A stretch of 20,630 nt of DNA. Source: Fibrobacteraceae bacterium. GTDB lineage: Bacteria; Fibrobacterota; Fibrobacteria; Fibrobacterales; Fibrobacteraceae. Position 1 is the stretch's first letter; each line of letters begins with the position of its first letter. This document shows positions 6,444 through 15,272 of the stretch, piece by piece. The notes under the pieces are model-generated. The model ran no database searches. It was not told where the DNA came from and saw only the letters and a list, made by a program, of their open reading frames with translations. Both the position numbers and the translations under genes were made by a program. The stretch covers positions 37,602-58,231 of the forward strand of contig JABUUT010000009.1 in NCBI GenBank assembly GCA_021443045.1. The letters are read 5' to 3'.

Positions 6444-7628
6444 TTGAATACTTTTTTACAATTAGCCTTTGACGAAGCCATAAGGGCTATAGGAATCAGT
6501 AGGCCCAATCCTGCTGTGGGTGCTGTGGTGGTTCGAAAAAATCCCTCTGGAAAACCTGTTGTTATTGGAATGGGCCATACGCAAAAACCTGGAGAAGCCC
6601 ACGCCGAAGTTATGGCTCTTAAATCGGCCGCCGCATTTGACTCCCAGGGGGCACAGGGTGCAACCATTTTTGTTACGCTGGAACCTTGTTGCCACTATGG
6701 TCGTACTCCTCCATGTACAAAGGCTATTATAGATTCTGGAATCAAGGAAGTTTTTTACGCAACTCCCGATGCAAACCCTGCAGTGCGTGGAAAATCAAAG
6801 AAAATTCTGGAAGACGCTGGCGTGGCAGTTTATGATACCGCTGAATATGCTCAAGAGCATAATTTAGCATCCTTGGCTCAGCTAACAGCGCAAATTCGTG
6901 ACTTCTATTTTGCATATAATTATTTTGTTTGTAATAAAAAGACTTTTGTACATTTAAAATTGGCAGAATCTGCAGATGGCTTTATTGCTGGGGTCAATGG
7001 AACTCCTGTTGCCATAACCTCTGAAAATACAAACCGAATCAATCATGGCTGGCGTGCCAAGAGTGATGCTATTTTGGTTAGTGCTCAAACTTTGGAAAAA
7101 GACAACCCTAGCCTTACGGTACGTGGGGTGGCTGGCAACAATCCCATTCCCTTTGTGCTTGGGAATACTCGTGTGCTTTCTCCCTCGCTAAAAATTTTCA
7201 ATAGAATTTTTTGCGGTGAAAAAAATGTTTGGGAACATGAAAATTTTTTACCGGTGGTGTTTTCTCGGGTGGCGCAGAGCGCACTGGATGGCTCCGTAGA
7301 TGGTGTGGTGCGGGCAAAGGTGGTGATGCTCCCTTCTGAATTTTTTGAGGAAAATTGGAAATTTGTGGTGGACTATGCCAGCCAATTGGGAATGCATCGC
7401 CTTTTTGTGGAGCCTGGTGCCGCTCTTTGTGATAAAATTTTGCAAACTTGTTTGTTTGATCGCTTTGATTTGTGGACCTCGTCAAAGATGCTGGGCAACG
7501 GGGCTCCGTGGAATCGGAATTTGCTAGAACATTTAAAAGTTTGTTCCTGCCCCATGGAACTGTGTAATGAACCTCCAAAAGGTGCTGTTTTAGATAAATT
7601 AACTGTTTATGAAAAGGTGGACATCTGA
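6444..7628 (+). CDS. ribD: Bifunctional riboflavin deaminase/reductase RibD
   Basis: This 394-aa protein catalyses the second and third steps of riboflavin synthesis: deamination of the pyrimidine intermediate, then NADPH-dependent side-chain reduction. The N-terminal deaminase carries HAE (His53, Glu55) and PCCHYGRTPPC, giving zinc ligands His53, Cys82 and Cys91. The C-terminal RibD reductase domain (about 165-390) has HLKLAESADGFIAG, RAKSDAILV and DNPSLTVR. The start is a TTG at 6444 with AAGGA 7-8 nt upstream; no ATG fits the conserved N-terminus. The usual reductase EGG or EGA motif reads VEPGAAL here. The protein is slightly longer than typical RibD (360-380 aa). A spacer of about 150 nt separates it from ribE, so it may form its own transcription unit or be joined by read-through. 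Confidence 0.95.
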   Translation: MNTFLQLAFDEAIRAIGISRPNPAVGAVVVRKNPSGKPVVIGMGHTQKPGEAHAEVMALKSAAAFDSQGAQGATIFVTLEPCCHYGRTPPCTKAIIDSGIKEVFYATPDANPAVRGKSKKILEDAGVAVYDTAEYAQEHNLASLAQLTAQIRDFYFAYNYFVCNKKTFVHLKLAESADGFIAGVNGTPVAITSENTNRINHGWRAKSDAILVSAQTLEKDNPSLTVRGVAGNNPIPFVLGNTRVLSPSLKIFNRIFCGEKNVWEHENFLPVVFSRVAQSALDGSVDGVVRAKVVMLPSEFFEENWKFVVDYASQLGMHRLFVEPGAALCDKILQTCLFDRFDLWTSSKMLGNGAPWNRNLLEHLKVCSCPMELCNEPPKGAVLDKLTVYEKVDI

Positions 7629-7641
7629 GTTTTTTTATTGC

Positions 7642-7687
7642 AGGATACCTCTAAAAAAATGAATTTTTAGAGCTGTCCTCTCGAGGA
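7642..7687 (+). promoter_or_regulatory. Competing hairpins in the ribD-ribE spacer
   Basis: CTCTAAAAA (7649-7657) pairs perfectly with TTTTTAGAG (7664-7672). The stem extends outward through AGGATA (7642-7647) with TGTCCT (7674-7679), past one C-C mismatch and using one G-U pair. The same TCCTC (7676-7680) can instead pair with GAGGA (7683-7687), where AGGATAC occurs a second time (7684-7690). Two mutually exclusive folds are thus possible. No T-tract follows the second fold, so a classical attenuator is not shown. Confidence 0.35.
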
Positions 7688-7765
7688 TACTCCAAATTAA
7701 TGCGTTTTTAGCACAATTTGCCCAATTCCAGCCCTTCTCTTACCCCTATATCCCTATAAATTTTC

Positions 7766-7779
7766 TAAATTTGGGCCGT
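7766..7779 (+). promoter_or_regulatory. Possible promoter-proximal motif, TAAATTTG before ribE
   Basis: TAAATTTG (7766-7773) fits the Bacteroidota -7 consensus TAnnTTTG, and the TTTGG ends five bases before the ribE ATG, as it does ahead of the M23 gene. There is no Shine-Dalgarno sequence. If functional, the transcript would be almost leaderless. The evidence is only this resemblance and the parallel between two genes. Confidence 0.2.
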
Positions 7780-8391
7780 ATGTTTACAGGTATTATTCAA
7801 AATACTGGCGAAATCCTCTCTTTAAAAACAAGGGGGGATGCCTTGGAAATGCGACTTTCTGCTCCCAGCTTCTTTAAAAATTGCAAGCCGGGTGATAGTG
7901 TGGCCAACGACGGTGTTTGTCTTTCTGTAGAAAGTTGCACCGACGATGAGGCTACTTTTTGCATTATGCACCAGACTGTGGAAAACACTTCTTTTAAACA
8001 GGCTCAACCAGGAAAACTGGTGAATCTGGAACTTCCTTGCCGGGCCGATTCTTTTATGGGTGGGCATTTTGTGATGGGGCATGTGGATACCACTGTCAAG
8101 GTTCTACGCGTGGCCCCTCGTGAAACGGGAGTGGAAGTGGATTTGGATCTTCCCAAGGAATTGTGCCGCTATGTGATTCGCCGAGGTTCTATTTCTTTAA
8201 ACGGAATAAGCCTGACGGTTGCTGAAAAGTGTACTGGTGGTGCAGGGGGTGACTTTATTCGCGTTTGCATTATTCCTGAAACATTGGCCCGTACCAACTT
8301 GCGCAATTGGGTTGAAGGAACCATAGTTAATGTGGAAGTAGACATGATTGGCAAGTATGTTGAGAATTACCTAAAGGAACGTGATGCTTAA
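7780..8391 (+). CDS. ribE: Riboflavin synthase, alpha subunit
   Basis: This 203-aa enzyme dismutates two 6,7-dimethyl-8-ribityllumazine molecules into riboflavin and a pyrimidine recycled by RibH. It starts with the family's invariant MFTGIIQ at ATG 7780; a TTG three codons earlier is in frame but not needed. Two internally related lumazine-binding barrels are visible: the first with SVANDGVCLSV and the second with GGHFVMGHVD and RRGSISLNGISLTV. Length and motifs are ordinary. Its stop lies inside the start region of ribBA (8-nt overlap with ATG 8384), indicating translational coupling. Confidence 0.95.
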   Translation: MFTGIIQNTGEILSLKTRGDALEMRLSAPSFFKNCKPGDSVANDGVCLSVESCTDDEATFCIMHQTVENTSFKQAQPGKLVNLELPCRADSFMGGHFVMGHVDTTVKVLRVAPRETGVEVDLDLPKELCRYVIRRGSISLNGISLTVAEKCTGGAGGDFIRVCIIPETLARTNLRNWVEGTIVNVEVDMIGKYVENYLKERDA

Positions 8392-9598
8392 TACCATTGA
8401 AGAAGCCATAGAAGATTTTAAACAGGGTAAGTTCCTTATCGTGGTGGACGACGAAGACCGCGAAAACGAAGGGGACTTTATTGTTGCCGCAGAAAAGATT
8501 ACGCCGGAAAAGGTGAACTTTATGCTTCACGAAGGCCGAGGTGTTCTTTGTGCGCCTCTTCCGAAGTCGCGTTGCAAGGAACTGGGCCTTACCCGACAGA
8601 CCGAAGACAATACTTCCATTCTGGGTACGCCATTCACCATTATGGTGGATAAAATTGAAGGCTGCACCACTGGGGTGTCTGCCCATGATAGAGCGGCTAC
8701 CATTTTGGCTCTTTCCGACCCCGATTCGGTGCCTGGAACTTTTGGCCGCCCAGGCCACATTAGCCCCCTGTATGCTCAGGAAGAGGGGGTGCTTCGCCGG
8801 GCTGGTCACACCGAAGCGGCTGTGGATTTGGCAAAGTTGGCCGGACTTCGCCCTGCGGCGGCTCTCATTGAAATTATGAACGAAGATGGCACCATGGCCC
8901 GCATGCCCCAGTTATTGGAAATTGCCAAGAAGTTCAATTTAAAGTTGATTTCCATTCGCGACCTGATTGCCTACCGTCTGCGCACCGAAAAATTGGTGGA
9001 GCGCATTGCTTCGCCTGATGTGCCTAGCAAGTTTGGGCTTTTTAAAGTTTATGGATACCGCAGCATTACGGATGGGACCGAGCATGTGGCTTGGGTTGCT
9101 GGTAACCCGGATTTTAGCAAACCCGTGAATGTACGGGTTCATAGCGAGTGCTTGACTGGTGATATTTTTGGCTCTAAACGCTGCGACTGCGGTTCCCAGT
9201 TGGAAGCGGCCATGAAGTTTATTGGCGAAAATGGTGGCGTATTTTTGTACATGCGGGGGCAGGAAGGTCGCGGCATTGGCCTGTGCAACAAATTGAGGGC
9301 CTACGAGCTTCAGGAGCAGGGACTAGACACTGTGGAAGCCAACTGCCGCCTTGGGTTTAAGCCCGATTTGCGGGAGTATGGTGTTGGTGCCCAGATTCTT
9401 AGGGACATTGGCGTTCGGCAGATGAAACTTTTAACCAACAATCCAAGTAAAATCAAGGGCTTGGGTGGTTATGGTCTGGAAGTGGTGGAACAGGTTCCTA
9501 TCGAGATTCCTCCCACCGAGGAAAACCGCTTCTATTTGGAAACTAAAATGAAAAAGATGGGGCATACACTCCATTTGAATGAAGGAAACAAAAGATGA
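8384..9598 (+). CDS. ribBA: Bifunctional DHBP synthase / GTP cyclohydrolase II RibBA
   Basis: This 404-aa fusion supplies both precursors of the pathway. The RibB part (about 1-200) turns ribulose-5-phosphate into 3,4-dihydroxy-2-butanone-4-phosphate and shows DDEDRENEGD, TTGVSAHDRA and HTEAAVDLA. The RibA part (about 205-400) opens the GTP ring and shows the zinc cysteines in HSECLTGDIFGSKRCDCG, then RGQEGRGIGL and the nucleotide-contact segment NNPSKIKGL. Both halves look intact. ATG 8384 is preferred over GTG 8381 because AGGA at 8375-8378 is five bases from it. The gene overlaps ribE by 8 nt and ribH by an ATGA. Confidence 0.95.
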   Translation: MLNTIEEAIEDFKQGKFLIVVDDEDRENEGDFIVAAEKITPEKVNFMLHEGRGVLCAPLPKSRCKELGLTRQTEDNTSILGTPFTIMVDKIEGCTTGVSAHDRAATILALSDPDSVPGTFGRPGHISPLYAQEEGVLRRAGHTEAAVDLAKLAGLRPAAALIEIMNEDGTMARMPQLLEIAKKFNLKLISIRDLIAYRLRTEKLVERIASPDVPSKFGLFKVYGYRSITDGTEHVAWVAGNPDFSKPVNVRVHSECLTGDIFGSKRCDCGSQLEAAMKFIGENGGVFLYMRGQEGRGIGLCNKLRAYELQEQGLDTVEANCRLGFKPDLREYGVGAQILRDIGVRQMKLLTNNPSKIKGLGGYGLEVVEQVPIEIPPTEENRFYLETKMKKMGHTLHLNEGNKR

Positions 9599-10071
9599 GT
9601 GACGTGAATGAATTGAAATCATCCCTGAATGGAAAGGGTTTGAAGGTGGCTATTGCTGTAGCCCGCTTTAATGAAATCATCACCGACAAACTTTTGGAAG
9701 GTGCTGTTCGTCAGTTGGCAACCCTCGGTGTTGCTGAAAAAGACATAACGGTGGCACATGTTCCTGGAGCCTTTGAGCTTCCTGGGCTTTGCCGCAAGTT
9801 TGTAGACTCTAGGAAGTACGATGCCGTTATGGCCATTGGGGCTGTTATCCGTGGTGAAACATCCCACTATGACGTGGTTGTAAATGCATCCACGGGTGGC
9901 ATAGCCAGCCTTGCCGCAGAGGGAAAGGTTCCTGTGATTCTCGGCGTGCTTACCACCGATACGGTTGACCAAGCTATGAACCGTGCTGGGCTCAAGGCTG
10001 GAAACTTGGGTTGTAATTGGGCCAGCACTGCCGTGGAAATGGCTAATCTATACAAAACATTGGGTAAATAG
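9595..10071 (+). CDS. ribH: 6,7-dimethyl-8-ribityllumazine synthase RibH
   Basis: This 158-aa enzyme condenses the RibD product with dihydroxybutanone phosphate. Recognisable motifs are ARFNEIIT, VPGAFELP, AVIRGETSHYD with the catalytic-type His91, and NRAG with Arg130. The usual GNKG segment near the C-terminus reads GNLG, so the common active-site lysine is Leu138; otherwise the protein is normal in length and pattern. Lumazine synthases assemble into pentamers or 60-subunit shells. ATG 9595 overlaps the ribBA stop as ATGA, and AAGGA lies upstream. Eight bases separate its stop from nusB. Confidence 0.94.
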   Translation: MSDVNELKSSLNGKGLKVAIAVARFNEIITDKLLEGAVRQLATLGVAEKDITVAHVPGAFELPGLCRKFVDSRKYDAVMAIGAVIRGETSHYDVVVNASTGGIASLAAEGKVPVILGVLTTDTVDQAMNRAGLKAGNLGCNWASTAVEMANLYKTLGK

Positions 10072-10079
10072 AGGACCGT

Positions 10080-10517
10080 ATGGCTCAGAGTTTTAGATCT
10101 GCTCGCGTGTTTGCCATGCAACTTTTGTATTCCATGGAAATTACCGGAGGTACTGCCGGCGACGCTCTTCCTGGTGTGCTAGATAGCATGCCTATTCATG
10201 ACGAACAAAAGAAGTATGGCATAAAATTGGTGGACCTTGTCCAGGCCAATCATGAACAATTGGATGCCACCTTTAGGGAATGCTCTATTCATTGGGACCT
10301 GGAACGCATGGCTCGCATTGACCGCATTGTGCTTCGCATTGCTGCCGTAGAGCTTTTGTATGTGCCCGACGTTCCTATGAAGGTTGCTGTTTCGGAAGCG
10401 GTTCAGATTGCTATTAAGTACAGCACCGAAGCATCGGGTTCTTTTGTCAATGGTATTTTAACAGGGTTCATGCAGAAGCATGGAATGAATTTGACTCTTA
10501 AGCCAAAGGAGAAATAA
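10080..10517 (+). CDS. nusB: Transcription antitermination factor NusB
   Basis: This 145-aa protein matches NusB over its length: SARVFAMQLLYSME at the N-terminus, WDLERMARIDRIVLRIAAVELLY in the middle, and VAVSEAVQIA and SFVNGILTGF at the C-terminus. NusB with NusE (S10) binds boxA RNA and supports processive transcription of rRNA operons. The start follows GAGGA with 4-nt spacing. The ribH-nusB pair is a very common arrangement in bacteria. The next gene starts 2 nt after the stop and uses AAGGAG inside the nusB end, so nusB is coupled to the glycosylation block. Confidence 0.93.
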   Translation: MAQSFRSARVFAMQLLYSMEITGGTAGDALPGVLDSMPIHDEQKKYGIKLVDLVQANHEQLDATFRECSIHWDLERMARIDRIVLRIAAVELLYVPDVPMKVAVSEAVQIAIKYSTEASGSFVNGILTGFMQKHGMNLTLKPKEK

Positions 10518-10519
10518 TC

Positions 10520-13500
10520 GTGATTAAGGAAAAATGGATGAAGCATATTTTTGCAGGCATTTCCTGTTTGGTTGCTTTAATAGTATATGCTTTGACAATG
10601 GCTCCCACAGTGAGCTTTTGGGACTGTGGCGAGTTTGTGGCCTGTGCCAACACTCTGGGTATTCCACATCCTCCTGGAACACCGTTCTTTGTATTTTTGG
10701 CTCGTGCCGTTATTGTGCTTCTTCCTTTTGTGGAAGAAATTGCCAAGCGTGTAAACTACATTTCCGTGGTCAGTTCTGCAGCTACGGTTTATGTAACGGC
10801 CTTGTTTGCTTGGGAACTTTTGGCAACCATCCTTAAGTCCGATGCACTGGCGCAAAAAATTTCTGACAAGGTTCGCACCATAGTGTTGGGTGTGGCTACA
10901 CTCACCGCAGGCTTCCTCCTCACGTTCTCTGACACATTCTGGTTTAATGCTGTAGAAGCTGAGGTTTATGGCGTGGCCATGTTAATCTTGATGTTGGTGT
11001 CCTACCTAGGCTTGGTATGGTACAACCATCACGACAAAGATGAAAATTACAGCAACCGTATTCTGATTTTTATCTGTTATATTGCATTTTTGGGTGTGGG
11101 CGCTCATCTTTACACCATGCTTACGGTTCCCGCCGTATTTGTGCTTCTCCTCTTGGCCGAACCTAAGAAGATTTTGGAACGGATTCCTGTTTGGGTTACC
11201 GGCACTTTGCTCTGCTCCGTAATCTACATGGTTTCTGCCTTTATCGAAATTTCCTTGGTTTGCTTGGTGGCTCTTGCCATTCTTTCTATTGCAAAGCCTT
11301 TCTCGGCTAATGTGAACAAGGCTGTAAAACTATCTTTGGCCTTCACCTTCTTTGCCCTCATTGGCTACAGCACCCACTTATACATTCCTATACGTTCTGA
11401 ATTAAACCCTATTATCGACGAAAACAACCCAGAAATCAACATTTACGATGAACAGGGAAATCTGCAACTGGGGAATTTGACCAAGGAAGAAAACTGGGTG
11501 GCCTTCAACAACTTTATTGAACGCAAACAGTATGGCTCCGAAAGCATGATTAGTCGTGCCTTCTATCGTCGTTCCCAGTTGGCGCACCAATTGTTCAGTT
11601 TCCCAAGCATGAGCTACGGTGGATACCAGATGGCCCAGTATCTGCCTTACAAGGTTGGTGGCGTAAACTATGCAAACGGTGTTTATACATTTGATGCTTC
11701 CGAAAATGTTCCTCTGGAACGATTTGGCATAAAGTTCCCTACACAGATGCACTTTATGGGTGACCGCATTTTACCCCAGCTCTTGATATTCCTTATTTTG
11801 AATGGTCTCATTGTAATGGTCTGCGTGTTTGCCTGTAGGCGTAACCGCAAGGTGGGCATTTACATTTCTGTTTTGTACGGCCTTTGCTCCCTGGGGCTTC
11901 TGTTCTACATCAACTTTGCCGATGGTATGCGCATGGAACAGAGAGAACGGGATTATTGGGTTGGCGTTATGACCCGCAATGTGTCCGACCTCAACACCCG
12001 TGGTGCAGGCATTACGACACTTCCGGACCCTAACGATTTAATAGACATGCGCCAGAATATTGAAAATGCGGAACTTCGTTTGGAACACATGCGAGCCCGA
12101 GGTGCCACCGCCGACGTTATTAGTAAACTGGAAAGCGAAATTGAAGGCTATAAGAATACAGCTGTTTGGCAAAACTGGACAAAAATTGAACAGGGCTTTG
12201 CCAGCGTAGGTCAGAGAGCGCCTTTCCCGGAAGCCGTTCACATGGAAGTTCGCGAACGTGACTACTTCTATACTCCGGCCTTTATCTTTATGAGCCTCAT
12301 TTACGGTGTTGGTGCCGGCATTCTTGTTTTTATGTTGGCAACATCTTCTTTTGCCACATTTGTAACTCCAGCCGCTGCCGCCATAGTGCTTGTTTCCTTC
12401 CTGGTTCCCTGCATTTCAAACTACAAGGAACATGACCGGTCTGGCTTATGGGTTCCATGGGACTACGCCTACAACTTGCTAAATAGTTGCCGCCCCAATG
12501 CCATCCTCTTTACCAATGGCGACAACGACACATTCCCACTTTGGTTTGCCCAAGAAGTGGCCGGTATTCGCAAGGACGTTCGCGTGGTGAACCTCTCTCT
12601 TGGAAATACGGACTGGTACATTAAGCAGATGCTTGAAAATGAACCTATCCTTAAGTTGAGCTATGATAAAAATTCCATTGATAGGGATATGGTGCTGGAC
12701 AACAGCGGAGCTGGTAACCCAAACCACAGGGTTGATGTGTGGGTTGCCAAGGCCAATAAACTTTTACCCCAACTCAAGAGCCGCATTGAACAGATGGATG
12801 GTCAGGAACTTTCCCAGGCCGATTCTTCAAAGTTGATGCAGTTCAAGGTGATGTATCAGGTATGGGACGCCTTCCTGGATTGGTCCAAGCGCTCTCGCCA
12901 GGCGCTTATGCTAACCCAGTACAAACTGGTTATTGACCTTGCCATTCAGAATATGGATAAGCCAATTCACTTCTCTACCACCGTGGGCACATCAAACTTT
13001 ATGGGCCTTGAAAAATACATGGTTCAAGAAGGTATGATTTACAACATGATGAAGGGTGACTTGACTCCTCGTCGTGGCGATTTCAATAGCGAAATCACCG
13101 CCGCAATGATTGATTCTGTGTACAAATTCCGCGGTTTGGGTGATGGCACTGCTTACATCAATGGTGAAACAGAACGCCTCCTGTCTAGCTATGTTTCGCT
13201 GTACCTTCAGGTTTCTTTTGATGCTCGTGAAAAAATTGCAGCTCTTAAGAACAGCAAACCTTTTACTGCCGAAAAGAAATCTGAAGTTGAAAAGCTGGTG
13301 GCCCGTTCCGTTAAGTATCTGGAACTTGGCATTAAACAGTTCCCAAGCGAGTGGCGCAACTACTGGGCCGCTGGATATGTTTATGAAGCGGCTCAAATGA
13401 AGAAGGAAGCTTTGGAAGTGCTTAACCGAGGCCTTTCCAATATTCCAGCCTACGATGAACCAGGCAGGGCTCGTCTGGCCATGAGCATGCAGTCTATGGA

Positions 13501-13588
13501 CCGCATGAGTGACGAGCCTTTGAAGGTTGATGTGGTAGAAGATGCTGTAACGGATAGCACCCAGGTGCTTCCACAAGCTAGCAACTAA
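10520..13588 (+). CDS. DUF2723/TMEM260-like GT-C membrane protein
   Basis: This 1022-aa multi-helix protein carries the DUF2723 signature near its start: TMAPTVSFWDCGEF (Asp35, Glu38), then GIPHPPGTP, WFNAVEAEVYG (about 141-151) and YIPIRSELNP (about 288-297). Further membrane segments lie around 415-470 and 595-640. A soluble region includes FTNGDNDTFPLWFAQEVAG, typical of the long FCB-group form, and the C-terminal 150 residues look TPR-like. Human TMEM260 is a protein O-mannosyltransferase with a GT-C fold; transfer of a lipid-linked sugar to exported proteins is inferred here. The GTG at 10520 has AAGGAG 8 nt upstream; ATG 10538 is a possible alternative. The two following genes encode the enzymes expected to supply lipid-linked sugar donors. 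Confidence 0.85.
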   Translation: MIKEKWMKHIFAGISCLVALIVYALTMAPTVSFWDCGEFVACANTLGIPHPPGTPFFVFLARAVIVLLPFVEEIAKRVNYISVVSSAATVYVTALFAWELLATILKSDALAQKISDKVRTIVLGVATLTAGFLLTFSDTFWFNAVEAEVYGVAMLILMLVSYLGLVWYNHHDKDENYSNRILIFICYIAFLGVGAHLYTMLTVPAVFVLLLLAEPKKILERIPVWVTGTLLCSVIYMVSAFIEISLVCLVALAILSIAKPFSANVNKAVKLSLAFTFFALIGYSTHLYIPIRSELNPIIDENNPEINIYDEQGNLQLGNLTKEENWVAFNNFIERKQYGSESMISRAFYRRSQLAHQLFSFPSMSYGGYQMAQYLPYKVGGVNYANGVYTFDASENVPLERFGIKFPTQMHFMGDRILPQLLIFLILNGLIVMVCVFACRRNRKVGIYISVLYGLCSLGLLFYINFADGMRMEQRERDYWVGVMTRNVSDLNTRGAGITTLPDPNDLIDMRQNIENAELRLEHMRARGATADVISKLESEIEGYKNTAVWQNWTKIEQGFASVGQRAPFPEAVHMEVRERDYFYTPAFIFMSLIYGVGAGILVFMLATSSFATFVTPAAAAIVLVSFLVPCISNYKEHDRSGLWVPWDYAYNLLNSCRPNAILFTNGDNDTFPLWFAQEVAGIRKDVRVVNLSLGNTDWYIKQMLENEPILKLSYDKNSIDRDMVLDNSGAGNPNHRVDVWVAKANKLLPQLKSRIEQMDGQELSQADSSKLMQFKVMYQVWDAFLDWSKRSRQALMLTQYKLVIDLAIQNMDKPIHFSTTVGTSNFMGLEKYMVQEGMIYNMMKGDLTPRRGDFNSEITAAMIDSVYKFRGLGDGTAYINGETERLLSSYVSLYLQVSFDAREKIAALKNSKPFTAEKKSEVEKLVARSVKYLELGIKQFPSEWRNYWAAGYVYEAAQMKKEALEVLNRGLSNIPAYDEPGRARLAMSMQSMDRMSDEPLKVDVVEDAVTDSTQVLPQASN

Positions 13589-13597
13589 GAGGATGCT

Positions 13598-14524
13598 ATG
13601 GATTTAAGCTTGGTTATTCCGGTTAAGGAAGAAAGTGAAAACCTGCCGGAATTGTTCAAGGAGATAGTGGCTGCCATGGAACCCACAGGCTTTCAGTACG
13701 AAGTGATACTGATTGATGATGGCAGTCGGGATAACACTTGGGAAGTGGTTGAAGAACTTTCCCATGTGTATTCTTTTCTTCGGGCGTTTCGTTTTCAGTT
13801 TAACTGCGGCAAGGCTGCTGCCTTGGCTTTGGGATTTTCTAAGGCCAAGGGCAAATTTGTGGCCACGTTGGATGGTGACCTGCAAGATGACCCTCAAGAA
13901 ATTCCAAAGATGATTCAATTGCTGGAAGAAGGCTTTGATCTGGTTTCTGGCTGGAAGATTCGTCGTTTGGATCCTTGGCATAAGACCATGCCTTCCAAGT
14001 TGTTCAATTTGACGGTGTCTGCCGTTTGTGGAAAACGTTTGCACGACTTTAACTGTGGCATTAAGGCTTACCGCAGCTCTGTGGTTCGCTTTATCCAGCT
14101 TTATGGGGATTACCATCGTTTTATTCCTGTAATGGCCAAGTGGCAGGGATTCCGCATTACCGAAATGCCCGTGGCGCATCGGGCTCGCATCCATGGGGTT
14201 TCCAAGTATGGCATATCTAGGCTGGTTTCCGGCTTTCTCGACTTGGTTTCCCTCATGTTCATGCGCAGTTTTTCCAGCAAACCCCTCCATTTTTTTGGCT
14301 TGATAGGCCTTCTTTTTATGATGGTTGGGCTAGGCGTTTGCGGGTATTTTGGCTGGGAATGGCTGGAGACCGGAGCTATGCATGTGCGTCCCCTTTTGCT
14401 GGCAGGTGGTTTCTCCCTTGTGATGAGTGTCCAGTTTTTTTCCCTGGGCCTTTTGGGTGAAATGATGAATGGCAGTAAAAAACAGTCCTACCCGGTGGCC
14501 GAAAGTATTCGCGCTGAGGAATAA
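13598..14524 (+). CDS. GtrB-like family 2 glycosyltransferase (polyprenyl-phosphate sugar synthase)
   Basis: This 308-aa protein has a GT-A GT2 domain (about 1-225) with IPVKEESENL, LIDDGSRDNT and the metal-binding LDGDLQDDP (Asp92 and Asp94), followed by two transmembrane helices at about 228-252 and 262-288. This is the architecture of GtrB/ArnC/DPMS-type enzymes, which move a sugar from a nucleotide donor to undecaprenyl phosphate on the cytoplasmic face. Mannose, glucose or an amino sugar are all possible; the substrate cannot be read from the sequence. GAGGA four bases before ATG 13598 fixes the start, 9 nt after the upstream stop. Having this next to a second such synthase hints at two different lipid-linked sugars. 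Confidence 0.87.
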   Translation: MDLSLVIPVKEESENLPELFKEIVAAMEPTGFQYEVILIDDGSRDNTWEVVEELSHVYSFLRAFRFQFNCGKAAALALGFSKAKGKFVATLDGDLQDDPQEIPKMIQLLEEGFDLVSGWKIRRLDPWHKTMPSKLFNLTVSAVCGKRLHDFNCGIKAYRSSVVRFIQLYGDYHRFIPVMAKWQGFRITEMPVAHRARIHGVSKYGISRLVSGFLDLVSLMFMRSFSSKPLHFFGLIGLLFMMVGLGVCGYFGWEWLETGAMHVRPLLLAGGFSLVMSVQFFSLGLLGEMMNGSKKQSYPVAESIRAEE

Positions 14525-14558
14525 TTTTGTAGATTGAGAATGTATTGGAGTTGAGTTT

Positions 14559-15272
14559 ATGGCATATCCTAAGAGTTTGGTAATTATTCCGACCTATAAT
14601 GAAAAGGAAAACATCCTTCTCATTATGTCTGCCATTTTAGAACAGAATGAATGTCTGGAAATTCTTGTGGTAGATGACAATTCTCCAGATGGTACAGGAG
14701 ATTTGGTTCAGGCTGAATGCGATAAGAACCCTCGAATTCATTTGCTTCGCCGCAAGGGAAAAATGGGTCTTGGATCTGCCTACGTGACTGGCTTTAAGTG
14801 GGCTTTGGAAAGGGACTATGAAAGGGTCTTTGAAATGGATGCCGACTTCAGTCACGCCCCCTCTGACTTAAATCGTTTTTTGGAAACTGCAGAAAATGCG
14901 GATTTAGTTCTTGGAAGCCGCTATCTGGACCACCGCATTAGCGTGGTGAACTGGGACATGCGTCGTCTAATGCTCAGTTATGGAGCCAATGTTTATACTC
15001 GTATTGCCACAGGGCTTCCCATTAGTGATGCAACCGGAGGCTTCAAGTGCTTCCGTCGTTCCGCGTTGGAAGCTCTGGACCTTTCCAAGATGAAAAGCGA
15101 TGGATACTGTTTCCAGATTGAAACCACTTTTAAAATTTGGAAGAAAGGGCTACAGGTTAAGGAAATTCCCATAGTGTTTACCGACAGAACTCGAGGAACT
15201 TCCAAAATGAGCGGTGGCATTATTTCTGAAGCCTTTTTCCTGGTTCTTAAATTACGCTTGGGTTTGGCCTAA
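14559..15272 (+). CDS. Dpm1-like polyprenyl-phosphate mannose synthase
   Basis: This 237-aa soluble-type GT2 matches the Dpm1 branch closely: VIIPTYNEKENI, VVDDNSPDGTG, EMDADFSH (Asp94, Asp96), ATGGFKCFRR, GYCFQIE and FTDRTRGTSKMS. Dpm1 enzymes transfer mannose from GDP-mannose to a polyprenyl phosphate; the product is the donor for GT-C protein mannosyltransferases. There is no C-terminal membrane region, unlike its upstream neighbour, so it would work at the membrane surface. GGAG 8 nt before ATG 14559 supports the start. The 34-nt gap upstream is the largest inside this block; downstream it overlaps the next gene by one base (TAATG). Confidence 0.9.
   Translation: MAYPKSLVIIPTYNEKENILLIMSAILEQNECLEILVVDDNSPDGTGDLVQAECDKNPRIHLLRRKGKMGLGSAYVTGFKWALERDYERVFEMDADFSHAPSDLNRFLETAENADLVLGSRYLDHRISVVNWDMRRLMLSYGANVYTRIATGLPISDATGGFKCFRRSALEALDLSKMKSDGYCFQIETTFKIWKKGLQVKEIPIVFTDRTRGTSKMSGGIISEAFFLVLKLRLGLA

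Noticed and set aside
13604..14290. 228-codon minus-strand frame opposite the GtrB-like gene
   Set aside because: It is a shadow of a well-supported glycosyltransferase frame, with no start signal.
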